Assembly (NCBI GenBank): GCA_039881145.1
Contig: JAYKKI010000005.1
Coordinates: forward strand, 25,685,001 to 25,749,000
Direction of reading: 5' to 3'
From: Druceiella hillmani
Lineage: Eukaryota > Arthropoda > Insecta > Lepidoptera > Hepialidae
DNA length: 64,000 nucleotides
The position numbers and the translations under genes are program-made. Within the stretch, counting starts at the first letter, position 1. The number at the start of each line of letters is the position of its first letter. Shown piece after piece: positions 1 through 10,721 of the stretch. The notes under the pieces were generated by a model that was given only the letters and a program-made list of their open reading frames with translations, made no database searches and was not told the origin of the DNA.

Positions 1-59
1 ATTAAAAACACATTTAGAAAAATCAAAAACCGATCTTTATCCTTGTATCGAAGTAGTAA

Positions 60-590
60 ATTTCGTTATAATTTGTATTTGAAAATTATTAAAGACTAAT
101 AGTGGCTCACTTACTTAATAAATAATTCAACAATTTTATAAGGGAGAATATAAATTAATAAGTACATGTGAATGCATTAAAATTTGTACACAAATCTTTA
201 ACTATTCCTATTTATATAATGAAATTAACATTATTATCTCCAGTTTCATAAAACATGTTTGGTTATAATTTGCATTTGAAAATTAGTGCAGACTAATAGT
301 CGCTTACCTACTTAATAAATAATTCAACAATTTTATAAGCGAGTATATAAATTAATTAAGAATTAGTAAGTACACATGAATGCAATAAAATTGTTACGCA
401 AATCTTTAGCTATTCCTATTTGTATAATAAAATTTACGTTATTATCTCCAGTTTCACATAACATGTTTGATTATAATTTATAAATATAAATTTATGAAGC
501 CCAATATGGAAGAATTTTTTACTCGAATTTTCAAGAATTGCTATTCATATAATCAAAATTACATTATTATGTCCAGTTCAACACAACGAG
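60..590. repeat. ~200-bp tandem repeat, about 2.5 copies
   Basis: Copies start near 62, 259 and 468. Shared landmarks are GTTATAATTTG(T/C)ATTTGAAA at 65 and 262, the phrase AATAATTCAACAATTTTATA in both full copies, and CTATTCCTATTT followed by ATTATCTCCAGTTTCA. A third, shorter and more diverged copy runs to about 590. Spacings are about 197 and 208 bp. Copies are clearly diverged, so this is an old satellite-like duplication. Confidence 0.75.
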
Positions 591-983
591 CTATTCCATA
601 AATTGTCTCAACTAACACTATTATAATAGTTTAAGTTTCACAACAAATTTATAGTCTAAGTTAACCGGTGCGTTATACCATACATTTATTAGACTTATTT
701 AGGAAAGTTAGAAATTACTGCAAAATGATAAGAGCAATTTTTTTTGCTCAAGTATTGTGACGAAAGGTACTTGCTTTTGGCAGTTTGAATAAAATAAAAT
801 ATATGACCTTTTTTTAATTTCGGTGATGGACTGAGGATGGATATGTTCGAAGCTTTTGTACCTCCTGATTTTAAAAATAAATTACTTGACTAAAACATTC
901 GTAGAAACTCTACGATATTATAACAGCACTATTATAAGCTTGGTAAAAGCGGAATTTTAAAAATTCTTCGTACGAATACAGAA

Positions 984-1045
984 TATACTCGTTTGGTTTT
1001 TAACAATAACCAAACGAGTATAAGCAAATACGATACGTATTTGCT
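984..1045. repeat. two abutting perfect hairpins
   Basis: 984-1022 has a 15-bp perfect stem (TATACTCGTTTGGTT) with a 9-nt loop. 1023-1045 immediately follows with a 10-bp perfect stem (AGCAAATACG) and 3-nt loop. The two stems are unrelated in sequence. There is no T-run or coding context to suggest a terminator. The rest of 591-1189 shows nothing recognisable. Confidence 0.8.
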
Positions 1046-1189
1046 GGGCCTGCATTTTGTAAACATTTTTTTCATCCCTCTTCAAAATGTCCATTCATTT
1101 GTGTTTAAAAGTTATGAAATACGACAAGGAAACTATTGACATGAAATGATACTACCTTATATAGAATATAAAGTCATATCGTTATTTAT

Positions 1190-1252
1190 GTGTATATATA
1201 TATACATATATATATTATATATATATTTATATATATATATATATGTATATAT

Positions 1253-1327
<75 letters not shown>
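1190..1327. repeat. (TA)n microsatellite
   Basis: About 138 bp of TA dinucleotides, interrupted by a few TG, CA and TTAT changes in the first 75 bp and pure in the last 65 bp. Open frames of repeating Tyr-Ile across it are artefacts of the repeat. Confidence 0.95.
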
Positions 1328-1330
<3 letters not shown>

Positions 1331-1979
1331 CGATATCTTTGTTTAAACATGATAGTGAATTTAATATATCTATTGTTCCAAAACTAATGAATATAAACCG
1401 ATAATCTCAAAATCCACCCCACCCATTAAAAACCCGCACACTCGTTTATGAGTTTCCCAAAATAAATAAAAGAAAGGTGCGTGTACTAGAGAAGTTATAC
1501 TTCTTTGGCATCATTAAATAATACATACGGATAGATAACCTCAATTATATTGAAGCACTTGAAAAAGTCAATAAACACAATTTTTCACTAATATTGACGA
1601 ATAGTAAATATATTAATCAAAATATTGAATTTAAATCACTACTGAATATAATTTATCAGCACATATATAAATCGCACTTATATGAAACTAAAACACGTGT
1701 GTGAATGTAGACACTAGAAACATGTGGATAAATACTATGAATATGAAAACAGTGAACAGAGGCGACGATGGTCTGCAAACGCTGCAACTTCATACTGTAA
1801 CTTTTGTGTGACGAATCTTAAAATTTCACTCTCATCATTTTTTCATAACGCGCCTAAAGACGTATAAGTTCAACAAACTTATCAGTCATAACTTTACAAT
1901 CAAACTAACGGTTCTTTGGAATAGCGAGCAGAATAAACAGGGTGTTGTACGCCCTCTGAATATTAATAAGGGCTCGAGT

Positions 1980-2123
1980 GGTTATACTCTTACATTCATA
2001 TGTAAGCAAGGAACGGTGTTCTGCGAAAATGGTTGAACGGAATAATAAAAAATAATTTATTTTATACTGATCAATACAAAGCAGTGGTCGGGTAACAAAT
2101 TGTATTGAAATGATCCGTAACAT
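1980..2123 (-). repeat. dispersed repeat, copy 1 (partner at 24.25 kb)
   Basis: On the minus strand this shares ATTTCAATACAATTTGTT followed by similar sequence for about 130 bp with 24245-24390 on the plus strand. Conceptual translations are also alike (ISIQFV..PLL.ID.Y.IN.FLL), but both frames break at different points and I recognise no protein family. It is most simply a mobile-element remnant present in both orientations. Confidence 0.6.
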
Positions 2124-3138
2124 AGGATATGCACATATTTTGACATCGATCCTCTTTTATAGGCTGATTGATTGGAATTATTATAAGTGATTTAACTTCT
2201 AATGATTTATTTATTTAATGTCGCTTTATTGTCGTAAAAGAATTAAGTATTTAAATAAACAGAGTTAAACAAGGTAACAATGGGAAAAGAGGATAGGAAA
2301 CTTGTAAATGTGGATTGTAGATACTGATCCTGGCTTATTTTAAACAGAGACGTATTAAGATTGACCCAAGCATATTTTCCAGGATAGTCTTTCAGTATAT
2401 CTATCTTCTTAAAAAAAAATTTGCGCTTACGTAAATCGTTACTTGTGTCTGCTTACTTTTTGCGCTCATTGATGTTTATGGATACAATATAGCAATTGAT
2501 ATTAAATGTTATTTTTATTTGTCTCAATTGCGTTGTCGGGTATAGAATACACCGCTTTCCTCAGTCACCATATAGTTTAAGGTACAATAAATTATGATAA
2601 CATGTTTCAGCACATATTTATATTTCAAGCCATCCAGATACATCTGAATAAAAACTGGTATATTAAGTAGAACATCAAAGAATACAATTTAAGATGAAAT
2701 CAGCATAATAAAAACAGTTGTTATAGTTTTAATCGCAACCGGTGATGTGTTCATGATAACATAATTATCGTTTATTTTATTAAAATTTCGACATTTTTAT
2801 GCATGTTGATGTTGGAGCTCACACTATTAGAAATGCAATTGGAAGTTATAATATCGTGTTTTTAATCTTCAGAGAGCAAAATTTAACGAAACAAGAAAGA
2901 AAGTGACTAAATAGATAACCAGGTTTAATAACTGTCCAATTGTGAACATCCGCGTGCATATATGTTTGTAAATGGATAATATAAAAAAATATTGAATTTA
3001 TAATTCTGTAAAAACCCTAATTATGTAAAAATCGATAAATTATATAAGTTTTTTCTGGATTATGAAAGATTGCGAAATACATTTTTCCACAATTTTGTAA
3101 CAAAAAACCAACAACGCTGTTTCAACTTATGTTGAGAC

Positions 3139-3176
3139 AAAGCTTCATTTTTTATAATGATAAAAAATGAAGCTTT
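3139..3176. repeat. perfect 17-bp hairpin
   Basis: AAAGCTTCATTTTTTAT is repeated as its exact reverse complement after the 4-nt loop AATG. No associated gene. Confidence 0.85.
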
Positions 3177-3761
3177 CTCTCATTTTTCTGGGTTGCGTGC
3201 TTTTTGGAAGAAGTGTAATAAACAAATTTTAACATTTATTTCTCTTATATCACCAATCATACGCAAAATATTAAGGTAAATTATTAGCATAATACACATA
3301 GTAAAAGAAAATTCACAGTGTGCGTTGAGCCTCTGCCTTCCGACTACCGCCCATAGCGTTATGTTTTTACTTCCAGCGCAGAGCTAAACCTGCGTAACAC
3401 TGCGCTAAGCGGTTACAATACACTTGGGCATAACGTATGCGATGTATAATAACAAAAGTCTTTTTTTTTCTATAAAATATAGTAATAAAATAAATAAATG
3501 CATCATAGAGATCTCAGATAATGAGTGGAAAAATATTACAAAAAATTGTTTTTTATTTACCTCCTTGTGTATATAAACTGAAGGCAATAAAACTTTTTTC
3601 GCTCACACCGTAGAGCGGAGTATAAATCTATGTGTTTTTCAAAATGAAATTCAAGTTCTGTTTATCATTGTTTTGTTGTTAAGCCCCTTTGGTAAAATAT
3701 TGTTTTCAAATTTATATCTTCGTAACCGACTTAAAAAAAATGTACGTAGATTCTAATTCCG

Positions 3762-3763
<2 letters not shown>

Positions 3764-3830
<67 letters not shown>
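3764..3830. repeat. (TA)n microsatellite with inverted partner flank at 5.03 kb
   Basis: Pure TA repeat, 67 bp. Its left flank (TAGATTCTAATTCCGTAA, about 3748-3765) is the inverse of the right flank of the next (TA)n tract (TTACGGAATGAGAATCTA, about 5027-5044), with one mismatch. Confidence 0.9.
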
Positions 3831-3833
<3 letters not shown>

Positions 3834-4202
3834 TCGGCAGTTGTCAATAGATTTGAATGTTATTTTTGGAATAGTTTAATTTGAAAACGTTACCTTGTAA
3901 CAACGGCATTTCAAAATAGATTTTATATACTCCCAGTGTATTCCCATTATAATTTATTTGGAATTTGGTTATGAAAATTGAAGGTACAGAAAAAAATTCT
4001 TCAAGAGTGTGTGGGACATAGCCATGATCGTGTTCGGATCATACATGTTTAATAATAATTAATCTAATAATAAATTCTTTGAAATTTTAATAAAAGTAAG
4101 AGTGAAAAATAAGCTCTTTAATAAAATCAAGGTACAATCATGAAACTAGAAGATTGTGACATTTCGTTCAATTCGTTTGACTTTGTGAGCAAAAAAATAA
4201 CA

Positions 4203-4420
4203 AAAGAAATAGGTAGGTAAATACAGATAAAAACAAAAACATAAAGCAACTAAGATATTAGTAGGTCGATATATAAGTTAGCAAGTATAGGTAGATATAT
4301 AAGTAAGCAAACAGAATATTAGTAAGCAGATAAGTATGTGCAAGTGTAGACAAAAATGGAGCACTGATTATAATGAGACGAAAGAGGGAATGTGATTTAT
4401 ATGTATGTACGCTCATGTCT
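4203..4420 (+). repeat. dispersed repeat, copy 1 (partner at 35.1 kb)
   Basis: Shares TAGGTAGGTAAATA, AGAATATTAG, CAGATAAGTAT and GGGAATGTGATTTATATGT in the same order and strand with 35112-35300. Internally it has short imperfect repeats of GATATATAAGT. It abuts the left arm of the 4.4-8.1 kb inverted structure. No coding potential seen. Confidence 0.55.
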
Positions 4421-4425
4421 CTCTC

Positions 4426-4967
4426 AAAAAATATACTTTAAGCTCTCATTCTCTCATCAAATCATATTCTAAAATCAAATATATCGTATATTAAAAAAAG
4501 ATATCTGGACCGTTTGATTTTCTCGTCATTTAGAAATTTCCTTTTTAATTTACAAAACTTGCAGCCCACCAAAACCGATATCAAAATAAATGTATTTAGT
4601 GAAGAAAACTATAAAAATTGAAATAGCAATTATAAAGAAATATATGAATAGACAGAAATATAAAATTTCATAATATATATAATATAAAAGGGGAAATTAA
4701 AACTCAAATTTTTTTAATAGCCATTTTTATTAATGTCGATTACTATTTTTAAATTTTCATTTTAATTAAGTATGTGTTCTTTCATATCCATGGCGTGTTT
4801 TGCTTTAAAAATCTGGTGCTTCTTATTATCCATGCATAGTCCATATGCCTATATTTTTTGACTTAATTTAATAGTGCCATCTTGTAATTCCATCGGATTT
4901 TCTGTAAAACAAAAAACATTATCAAGGTTTAAAATTTTCAATTGAAATATTTTCAATTGAAATTTTC
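4426..4967 (+). repeat. large inverted pair 1, left arm
   Basis: About 540 bp matching 7632-8145 in reverse complement, with scattered substitutions and small indels. Anchors include CTGGACCGTTTGATTTTCT, AAATTTCCTTTTTAATTTAC and AGGGGAAATTAAAACTCAAA. The inner end runs straight into the (TA)n tract at 4968. The arm contains no open frame of note. Confidence 0.85.
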
Positions 4968-4978
4968 ATATATATATA

Positions 4979-5028
<50 letters not shown>
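4968..5028. repeat. (TA)n microsatellite at an inverted-arm boundary
   Basis: TA repeat with one TTT interruption. It begins exactly where left arm 1 ends and is followed by the inverted TTACGGAATGAGAATC flank described for the 3.76-kb tract. Confidence 0.9.
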
Positions 5029-5029
<1 letters not shown>

Positions 5030-5049
5030 CGGAATGAGAATCTATGTGT

Positions 5050-7631
5050 GTATGCAGATATGCATATATTGATATAGTTTAAATCATTAAACACAGTAAA
5101 CGTCTATTTTGATTTCAATAAATGATATATTAATAATATATAATTATGTGTTAGTTCGTGACATAGGATACCGAGGTACTAAAAATGGAGAATTAGGGTT
5201 TTTTTTACAAAAAGACGAACGGTCTTCATGTAACCACCGAATAAGAAGGAAATAGAAAAGTAAAAAATAATGAAATACGAGTATTTAGTGTTTGAAACAT
5301 TTGTCGTACAATATCGTTTGCTAATAAAAACAAATTTTGAAAAACTTTGTGTAATTTTTAAGTTATTTCACTAACCACATCAAAACCTACGACGTATTTG
5401 TTTACTGTAATTAAGTTTTGTCTAAAGCTACAAAATAATAAATAAATACGTTACTTGTGTGTAGCAATATTCATAAGATCTTAAACAAATTTCGATCCCA
5501 ATAAGAACATGAAATTCTTAATTATAAAATTTAAAACGTCTTTTAAGAAACACGAATTTCAAAATAAAGTCAAATATATATGAAGACGTAATACAAGTTT
5601 TCATAACTAAATATGAAAATATTACCCAACAGAAGACAAACAATGCGAACTCAATTTTTAAAATAATTTTCCTTTAACGTTAAAAACATCCAGGGTATTC
5701 GATTTTCCTGTAAAATAGCGTTTTATTTTTCTTTGCCTTCTTTATGTGATTACTTTTGAAGCTATTCTGATATAGCAATTCATGTCGTGACTTGAGAAAA
5801 CGCAGCCACTGTTATCTTTACCCAATAAATGCAAATTGGTTTCGCTTCAACGCTCTCATTTCAAATCCCGCTCCTTTAAAACTGGGCTGATTCAGTCGTT
5901 TGTTGTTGTATGAAGTTCGCTATTGGTCGGACTTCTTGAGATCTGTTAGATATCAAGTTGGCGAACAAATATAGACAATTGTTTTTATTGAAGTCACTCC
6001 TAAACTAAATTTAAACTTTTGAGTGATACAAATTTAATAGTGTATTGAATCATTGAGAGGAATATTTTTAATTTTTGTTCGCATGTTTCATGCGCTACAT
6101 CTCTGTAGTAGTACCAAAGTTTGTTAGTAGATACATTCATAATATGTGTTAATATGATATATGGCCTATATGGGCTACAATAAAACTATTGCTATTATTA
6201 TAATTGATACTGTTAAAATTAATATAGGATTGAAAAGCTTGTTTTGCGCCATTTACATGCAAGTTGTTTGATACAAGATACGGAAACTTAAAAAAGCATT
6301 TAGTTACAACATAATTAAATTTTGGAGAAAAAGTTTATTAATTAAGAAATATTCGGTTATTAATATTTTTGACATCTTTATAGTGCTCGACGTCATGTGT
6401 TCTATGAATGTGGAATATGAGATCGCTTGTAACCTCATCGATTGTGTGCGTCGTTGAAATGAAATCGGCATTATGTTGCATTATGTGTTTCGTTTAATAT
6501 GTTGTTTAACGTTTGTAATATCTAAGGTCTTTGCATGATCCCTACTCTGCAGGATTTAGAAGTAGCTTCCAATATCCCTGAATGACATGAAATGAATTCG
6601 ACTCCGATGGAGATTTATTAAATAATATTATTAGGTTTTGTTTAACCATTAAAATTGGAGGTCGGCAGGAGGTTTAGGAGGTTTATTTTTTAATTACCAA
6701 TAAATTAAAGTCTTGTTATTGTCATAGGTAATTGTTGCTGGTTTTTCCGAGAAAATACACATAATGAACAAGCAAATATCAACGCTTTGTCTGAACTTGA
6801 AAAAACTACAGGTGTAATGTGCACAATTATTTACAGCGTTGTTAATATTCATACAATATCAGGAGAGGATAAATTTTTTTATAAAGAAAATCAAATCTAA
6901 CGTAAATTAGATGTTCTTGCTTACTTTATTAATAAACTATTGAATTATTATCCATAAAAAAATAATTCAGTGGCGAATTGAGTAGTAACAGTATTACAAT
7001 TATATATATTATCATTAAATCTGCTATTTTGTAGTAAATGTGGAATTAATACAAGGGCCTAATCTGAGATAGCGATTCCACAAGTACCATAAATGTCACT
7101 TGTAACTGCTGAAAAAGTATCGGTATAACATACACATTTATTTGTAGCATATTATTCATTTACTAATGTAAGGTTCAAATCTAATGTAGATCTTATCATG
7201 TTTAATCCGTACATTTATTTATCCATGCATTTTTATTATATAATAGCAATATAATTACATAAAGTATCCTTGCATATATTATTTTGTAGATACAATGAAA
7301 TGTAGGATTAACACAAGAACCATCAACCTCATCTGAGATAGCGACTCCACAAGTGTCCCAAATGTTACCTGTATATGTTGAAAGCCAAATTGAAGGCAAA
7401 GAAAAAACGGTAAAATATAGTTCCAATCTCTTCGAAAAAACTGAAAAATTTTAAATTATTATTTAATGGAAAAAATTGCTTATAGTTTTGAGACATTGAA
7501 CTGCATAATATTTCTATTTCCTATGAATAGTTTTATTCTTTACGTACGAGAAAGTGGTTTATTGATGTAATTTATGAATATAATCAATCTTTGGTATAAT
7601 AATATCAAACTTGTATCCATTTCTCTAAAAT
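5050..7631. other. interior of inverted pair 1, no recognised gene
   Basis: About 2.6 kb of AT-rich sequence between the two arms. The only structure I can support is the direct repeat at 7021-7388. No transposase, reverse transcriptase or host protein motif was recognised on either strand. Confidence 0.6.
7021..7388 (-). repeat. diverged direct duplication with exon-like minus strand
   Basis: Two ~100-bp copies (7021-7115 and 7274-7388), offset about 268 bp, share TCTGAGATAGCGA(T/C)TCCACAAGT. On the minus strand both translate to a similar block ending TCG(V/I)AISD. The copy at 7.3 kb continues to further Cys residues (GSCVNP, then HC) and is preceded by a pyrimidine-rich stretch ending in AG, like a 3' splice site. 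The 7.0-kb copy has a stop just after AISD. Either a duplicated relic exon or a tandem repeat whose coding look is accidental. Confidence 0.4.
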
Positions 7632-8145
7632 CTTTCAATTGAAAATTGTAAGCCTTGATAATGTTTATTGTTAAACAGAAAACCCTATGGAATTACAAGA
7701 TGGAAATATTAAATTAGCCAAAAAAAAATATAGACATATGGACTATACATGGATAATAAGGAGCACCAGTTGTTTAAAGCCAAACACGTCATAGATATCA
7801 AAGATATCAAAGATATAAAAGATTATTAAAATTAAAATTTAAAAATAGTAACATTAATAAAAATGGCTATTAGAAAAATTTGAGTTTTAATTTTTCCCCT
7901 TTTATATTATGTATATTATGAAATTTATATTTCTCTCTTTTCATATATTTCTTTATAATTGCTATTTAAATTTTTATAGTTTTCTTCACTATATATATTG
8001 ATTTTGATATCGGTTTGGCGGGCTGCAAGTTATGTAAATTAAAAAGGAAATTTCTAAATGATTAGAAAATCAAACGGTCCAGATATATATTTTTAATATA
8101 CGATATATTTGATGTTAGAATGAGAGCTTAAAGTATATTTTTTTA
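7632..8145 (-). repeat. large inverted pair 1, right arm
   Basis: Reverse-complement partner of 4426-4967. The outer end shares AAAGTATATTTTTT and the (GA)-rich TGAGAGCTTAAAG motif; the inner end is at TTTCAATTGAAAATT. Extra AAAGATATC triplication at about 7796-7822 is private to this arm. Confidence 0.85.
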
Positions 8146-8577
8146 ATTTGCAAGATGTTTTTGCCAAATTTCAGCCACATTGTTTTTGATAGAATAAATT
8201 ACCTTTATAATTTAACTTCTGTCTATAAATGTAAGGAGACAATTCAAAACTAAATTAAATTAGACACGTCGATGTATACACAAGTAGTTACAATTACAAA
8301 AATATAGTTTTTCAACACACTCATATTTAAATTATTTCTATAACAGTGTAAGTAATTATATATTTAATATCAGCCAATAAAATTTACAAAGGAAGAATTA
8401 CATTGTATCTTCAATAATTATAAAATTTCTATTTTATAATGAAGAATTTAATGACAAATATTATGAAATCCGCATAGAAATAAAATACGGAAAGGCAAGT
8501 GATTAATTTATTTTGGACAAATAATATCATGTCTTAAAGCAATATATGAAGGGCGGCTGAAAATTTCTGACTAAAAA

Positions 8578-8847
8578 TCAAGAAAATACTCTCAAAAAAA
8601 TTTGCTTTCCAATATAATTCCCTACAAGTTCAAAAAAATTTGCACACGTTTTCGAAAGGGCTTGTATCTCACTGAGAAAATAATTCGTATCTTTGCCCTC
8701 AAAATGTTCTGTTTGTCTGGTTGCCTTTGAATTGAACTGATCTTCCTCCTCAAATCTTCGGCTGCCTAAATTCTTTTTTAAACTACTAACAAGCAAATAA
8801 TGGCTAATAGTTAAATGTGGATGTAAGGTAGGTAAATTAATTCTCAC
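8578..8847 (-). pseudogene. mariner-like transposase, C-terminal fragment
   Basis: The open frame of about 89 residues aligns by eye with the end of mariner (DD34D) transposases. HPHLTISHYLL corresponds to the usual YSPDLAPSDYHLF block, SLKKNLGSRRFE to the conserved SL..FLRGK.F block, and the last third to the ..GI..L..RW..CI...GDY tail, here with CANFFELVGNYIGKQ. The Asp expected at the third catalytic position (in APSD) reads His here. Nothing of the HTH or first two catalytic residues is nearby, so it is a 3' fragment. GGCGGCTGAAAATTTC just beyond the end may be a decayed terminal repeat. It sits about 200 bp from an unrelated Harbinger-like fragment on the same strand. Family assignment is from remembered motifs. 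Confidence 0.55.
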
Positions 8848-9059
8848 ACGTTATTGAGACTTTGGGCTGACTCAGGGCGTGTAAATTAGAGCAGTCATCT
8901 GTAGATGGGATGTGGTATATAGATGGTGATTATGGTAAAACTAACAATTATTATAGTTTAAATTGTAAAATGTTTATTCTTTTTTTTCAATTTAATGCCA
9001 AAATATATACTTTTAGATATTAATTAGAATGAAATATGTAATAGAAGCAATAATTAACA

Positions 9060-9358
9060 TTAATTATTTATATCACCACACGCCCACGTTCGTAATGCCG
9101 TGTACAACTGTAGGTACGGTAGAATACTGGAACGTCTGACATCGCAGGCGATATTATCTTTAATTAAATATAAAATATATTGAAAAGTTTCTTTCGTAAA
9201 TCTATATTTTTGTTTGAATTCCTTGTCATTTAATGTCTTTACGAGATTTTCCTGCATTTGTGTAATTTCTCCTTTCACATACGAACCACTCTTATCAACT
9301 CTTTCACTTCCATATCTTCTGTAAAATCGGTAAAATCAATATCATTATCCGAATTCAT
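9060..9358 (-). pseudogene. PIF/Harbinger (HARBI1-like) nuclease, N-terminal fragment
   Basis: Reading the minus strand from an ATG at 9358, an acidic start (MNSDNDIDFTDFTED) is followed, after a one-base frameshift near 9290, by a segment with YRFTKETFQYILYLI and then RRS..LPYLQLYTALRTWACGD. This order matches the start of HARBI1-like Harbinger nucleases, where a K.(F/Y)R(F/L)(S/T)KETF.Y+L.LI block precedes a P.LQL...LR..A.G block. The frame stops right after that block, before any DDE catalytic residue, so it cannot be active. The region 8848-9059 separating it from the mariner fragment holds nothing recognisable. Confidence 0.5.
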
Positions 9359-9505
9359 ACTTTTATAAATTTAAACAAATTTAAAAAATAACAAAAACGA
9401 TGATCGGCCTGTACAACAAAAGTGAAATGTCAAACTGCAAACATGTTTTTAAGGTTAAAACCACGCGATAAACTGTGGAGTACATTGGTTTAGTAGACTA
9501 TGCCT

Positions 9506-9533
9506 CTTAAACCTTGTCTATACAAGGTTTAAG
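9506..9533. repeat. perfect 12-bp hairpin
   Basis: CTTAAACCTTGT, loop CTAT, then exact reverse complement. It lies about 150 bp upstream of the Harbinger-like start on that element's strand; a link to its terminus is possible but unproven. Confidence 0.75.
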
Positions 9534-10685
9534 CTAAAACAATCTAATTCCATGTTTATTAATAACACATTTAAATATTCCTCGTCATAAAGTTAAAACC
9601 TGATTATAAATTTGTTAATCTACGTTTATAAATTTGTTAATCTACGGTTTATGGGCACACTTATTCACAGTAAAATCTCCTTTTATATGTGTGTATTATC
9701 AACTAATTGTACCGCGGTTTTCCTTTAACAATGATGATGACGTGGATAATAATAAACCTGAGGAAATAATAAATTTTGAATTTAATTATTATATGTTTAT
9801 TTATTTATTTATTCATTTATTTATATACTTTACTGTATACAGTTGGTATATATGGCCGACTTATTACTACGAAAGCAATATCTTACAGTCAACCAGAACA
9901 CCGGTCCAGTACAGGCGGGGATCAATCAATCGAACTCGGATCTTCGGGGTACGCTACGCGAGTATGGTATCGGTACGTAACGATATGTTCGAATATGGTA
10001 ACGGATTTTTCCTATTAATTTGAACTTTATTTTTCATTCTATAACACCTCATTTTAATATGTATATGTAATAAAGAGATTTTTATTTACTTTCGTGTATT
10101 ATGATACGAACAGAATTCCTTAAAATGTTCACCGTGATTTTGAACTTGTAGAAAGGAAGCTATCGATTATTAGCGCAATTGTGTCATTTTGCAGTATTTA
10201 ATTAGGAAACGGTTATTTATTCTTTATTAATCACATTACTTGTCAGATTTTAAGGTCTCATGCATGTTTATAAAAATAAATATCAAGTCTTACTGCTTAA
10301 TTAAATAAAATGTATTAAAATATTTTTCAGTCACATTGAATAACATAACTTTCCGACAATCTCTTAAATCGGTCGATGTATGAATTCAGTGAGACTTTAT
10401 TAAATAATATTTATATAAATAATTCCTCTTTAGCAATATTGTTTCAAGTTTCTTTTATTTCATTCCTGGCAATAATATTTCCTTAACAATTCCAGTCATC
10501 CTATGACACTCGTCTGCATTTTCATTCCGTTTAAAGATACTCCTGAGATGCATGCACTTATTACGACATATTTAGAACTAATGATTAAATAATTTTCATT
10601 ATAGAATTACTGCATTGACAATTAATAAGAAAGCCACATGGAAATTAATATTAATTGCGTTTGCCAGAATATTTAACGGTTTTCA

Positions 10686-10721
10686 AATCCGAAATCGAAT
10701 TTCAGAAATCGATTTCGGATT
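10686..10721. repeat. perfect 13-bp hairpin
   Basis: AATCCGAAATCGA, 10-nt loop, exact reverse complement TCGATTTCGGATT. Confidence 0.75.

Larger units (their letters stand above)
1388..3744. other. unassigned AT-rich DNA
   Basis: No recognisable gene. It contains one dispersed repeat (1980-2123) and one hairpin (3139-3176). A small GC-richer patch at about 3318-3415 (repeated GCG, CTACCGCC and GCGCAGAG motifs) stands out from its surroundings but matches nothing I recognise. Confidence 0.6.

Noticed and set aside
3139..3176. Hairpins considered as rho-independent terminators
   Set aside because: Eukaryotic context, no adjacent genes, no consistent T-tract.
5850..5880. TTTCAAATCCCGCTCC, looking like the T-arm of a tRNA
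   Set aside because: No acceptor, D or anticodon arms at the right spacing.
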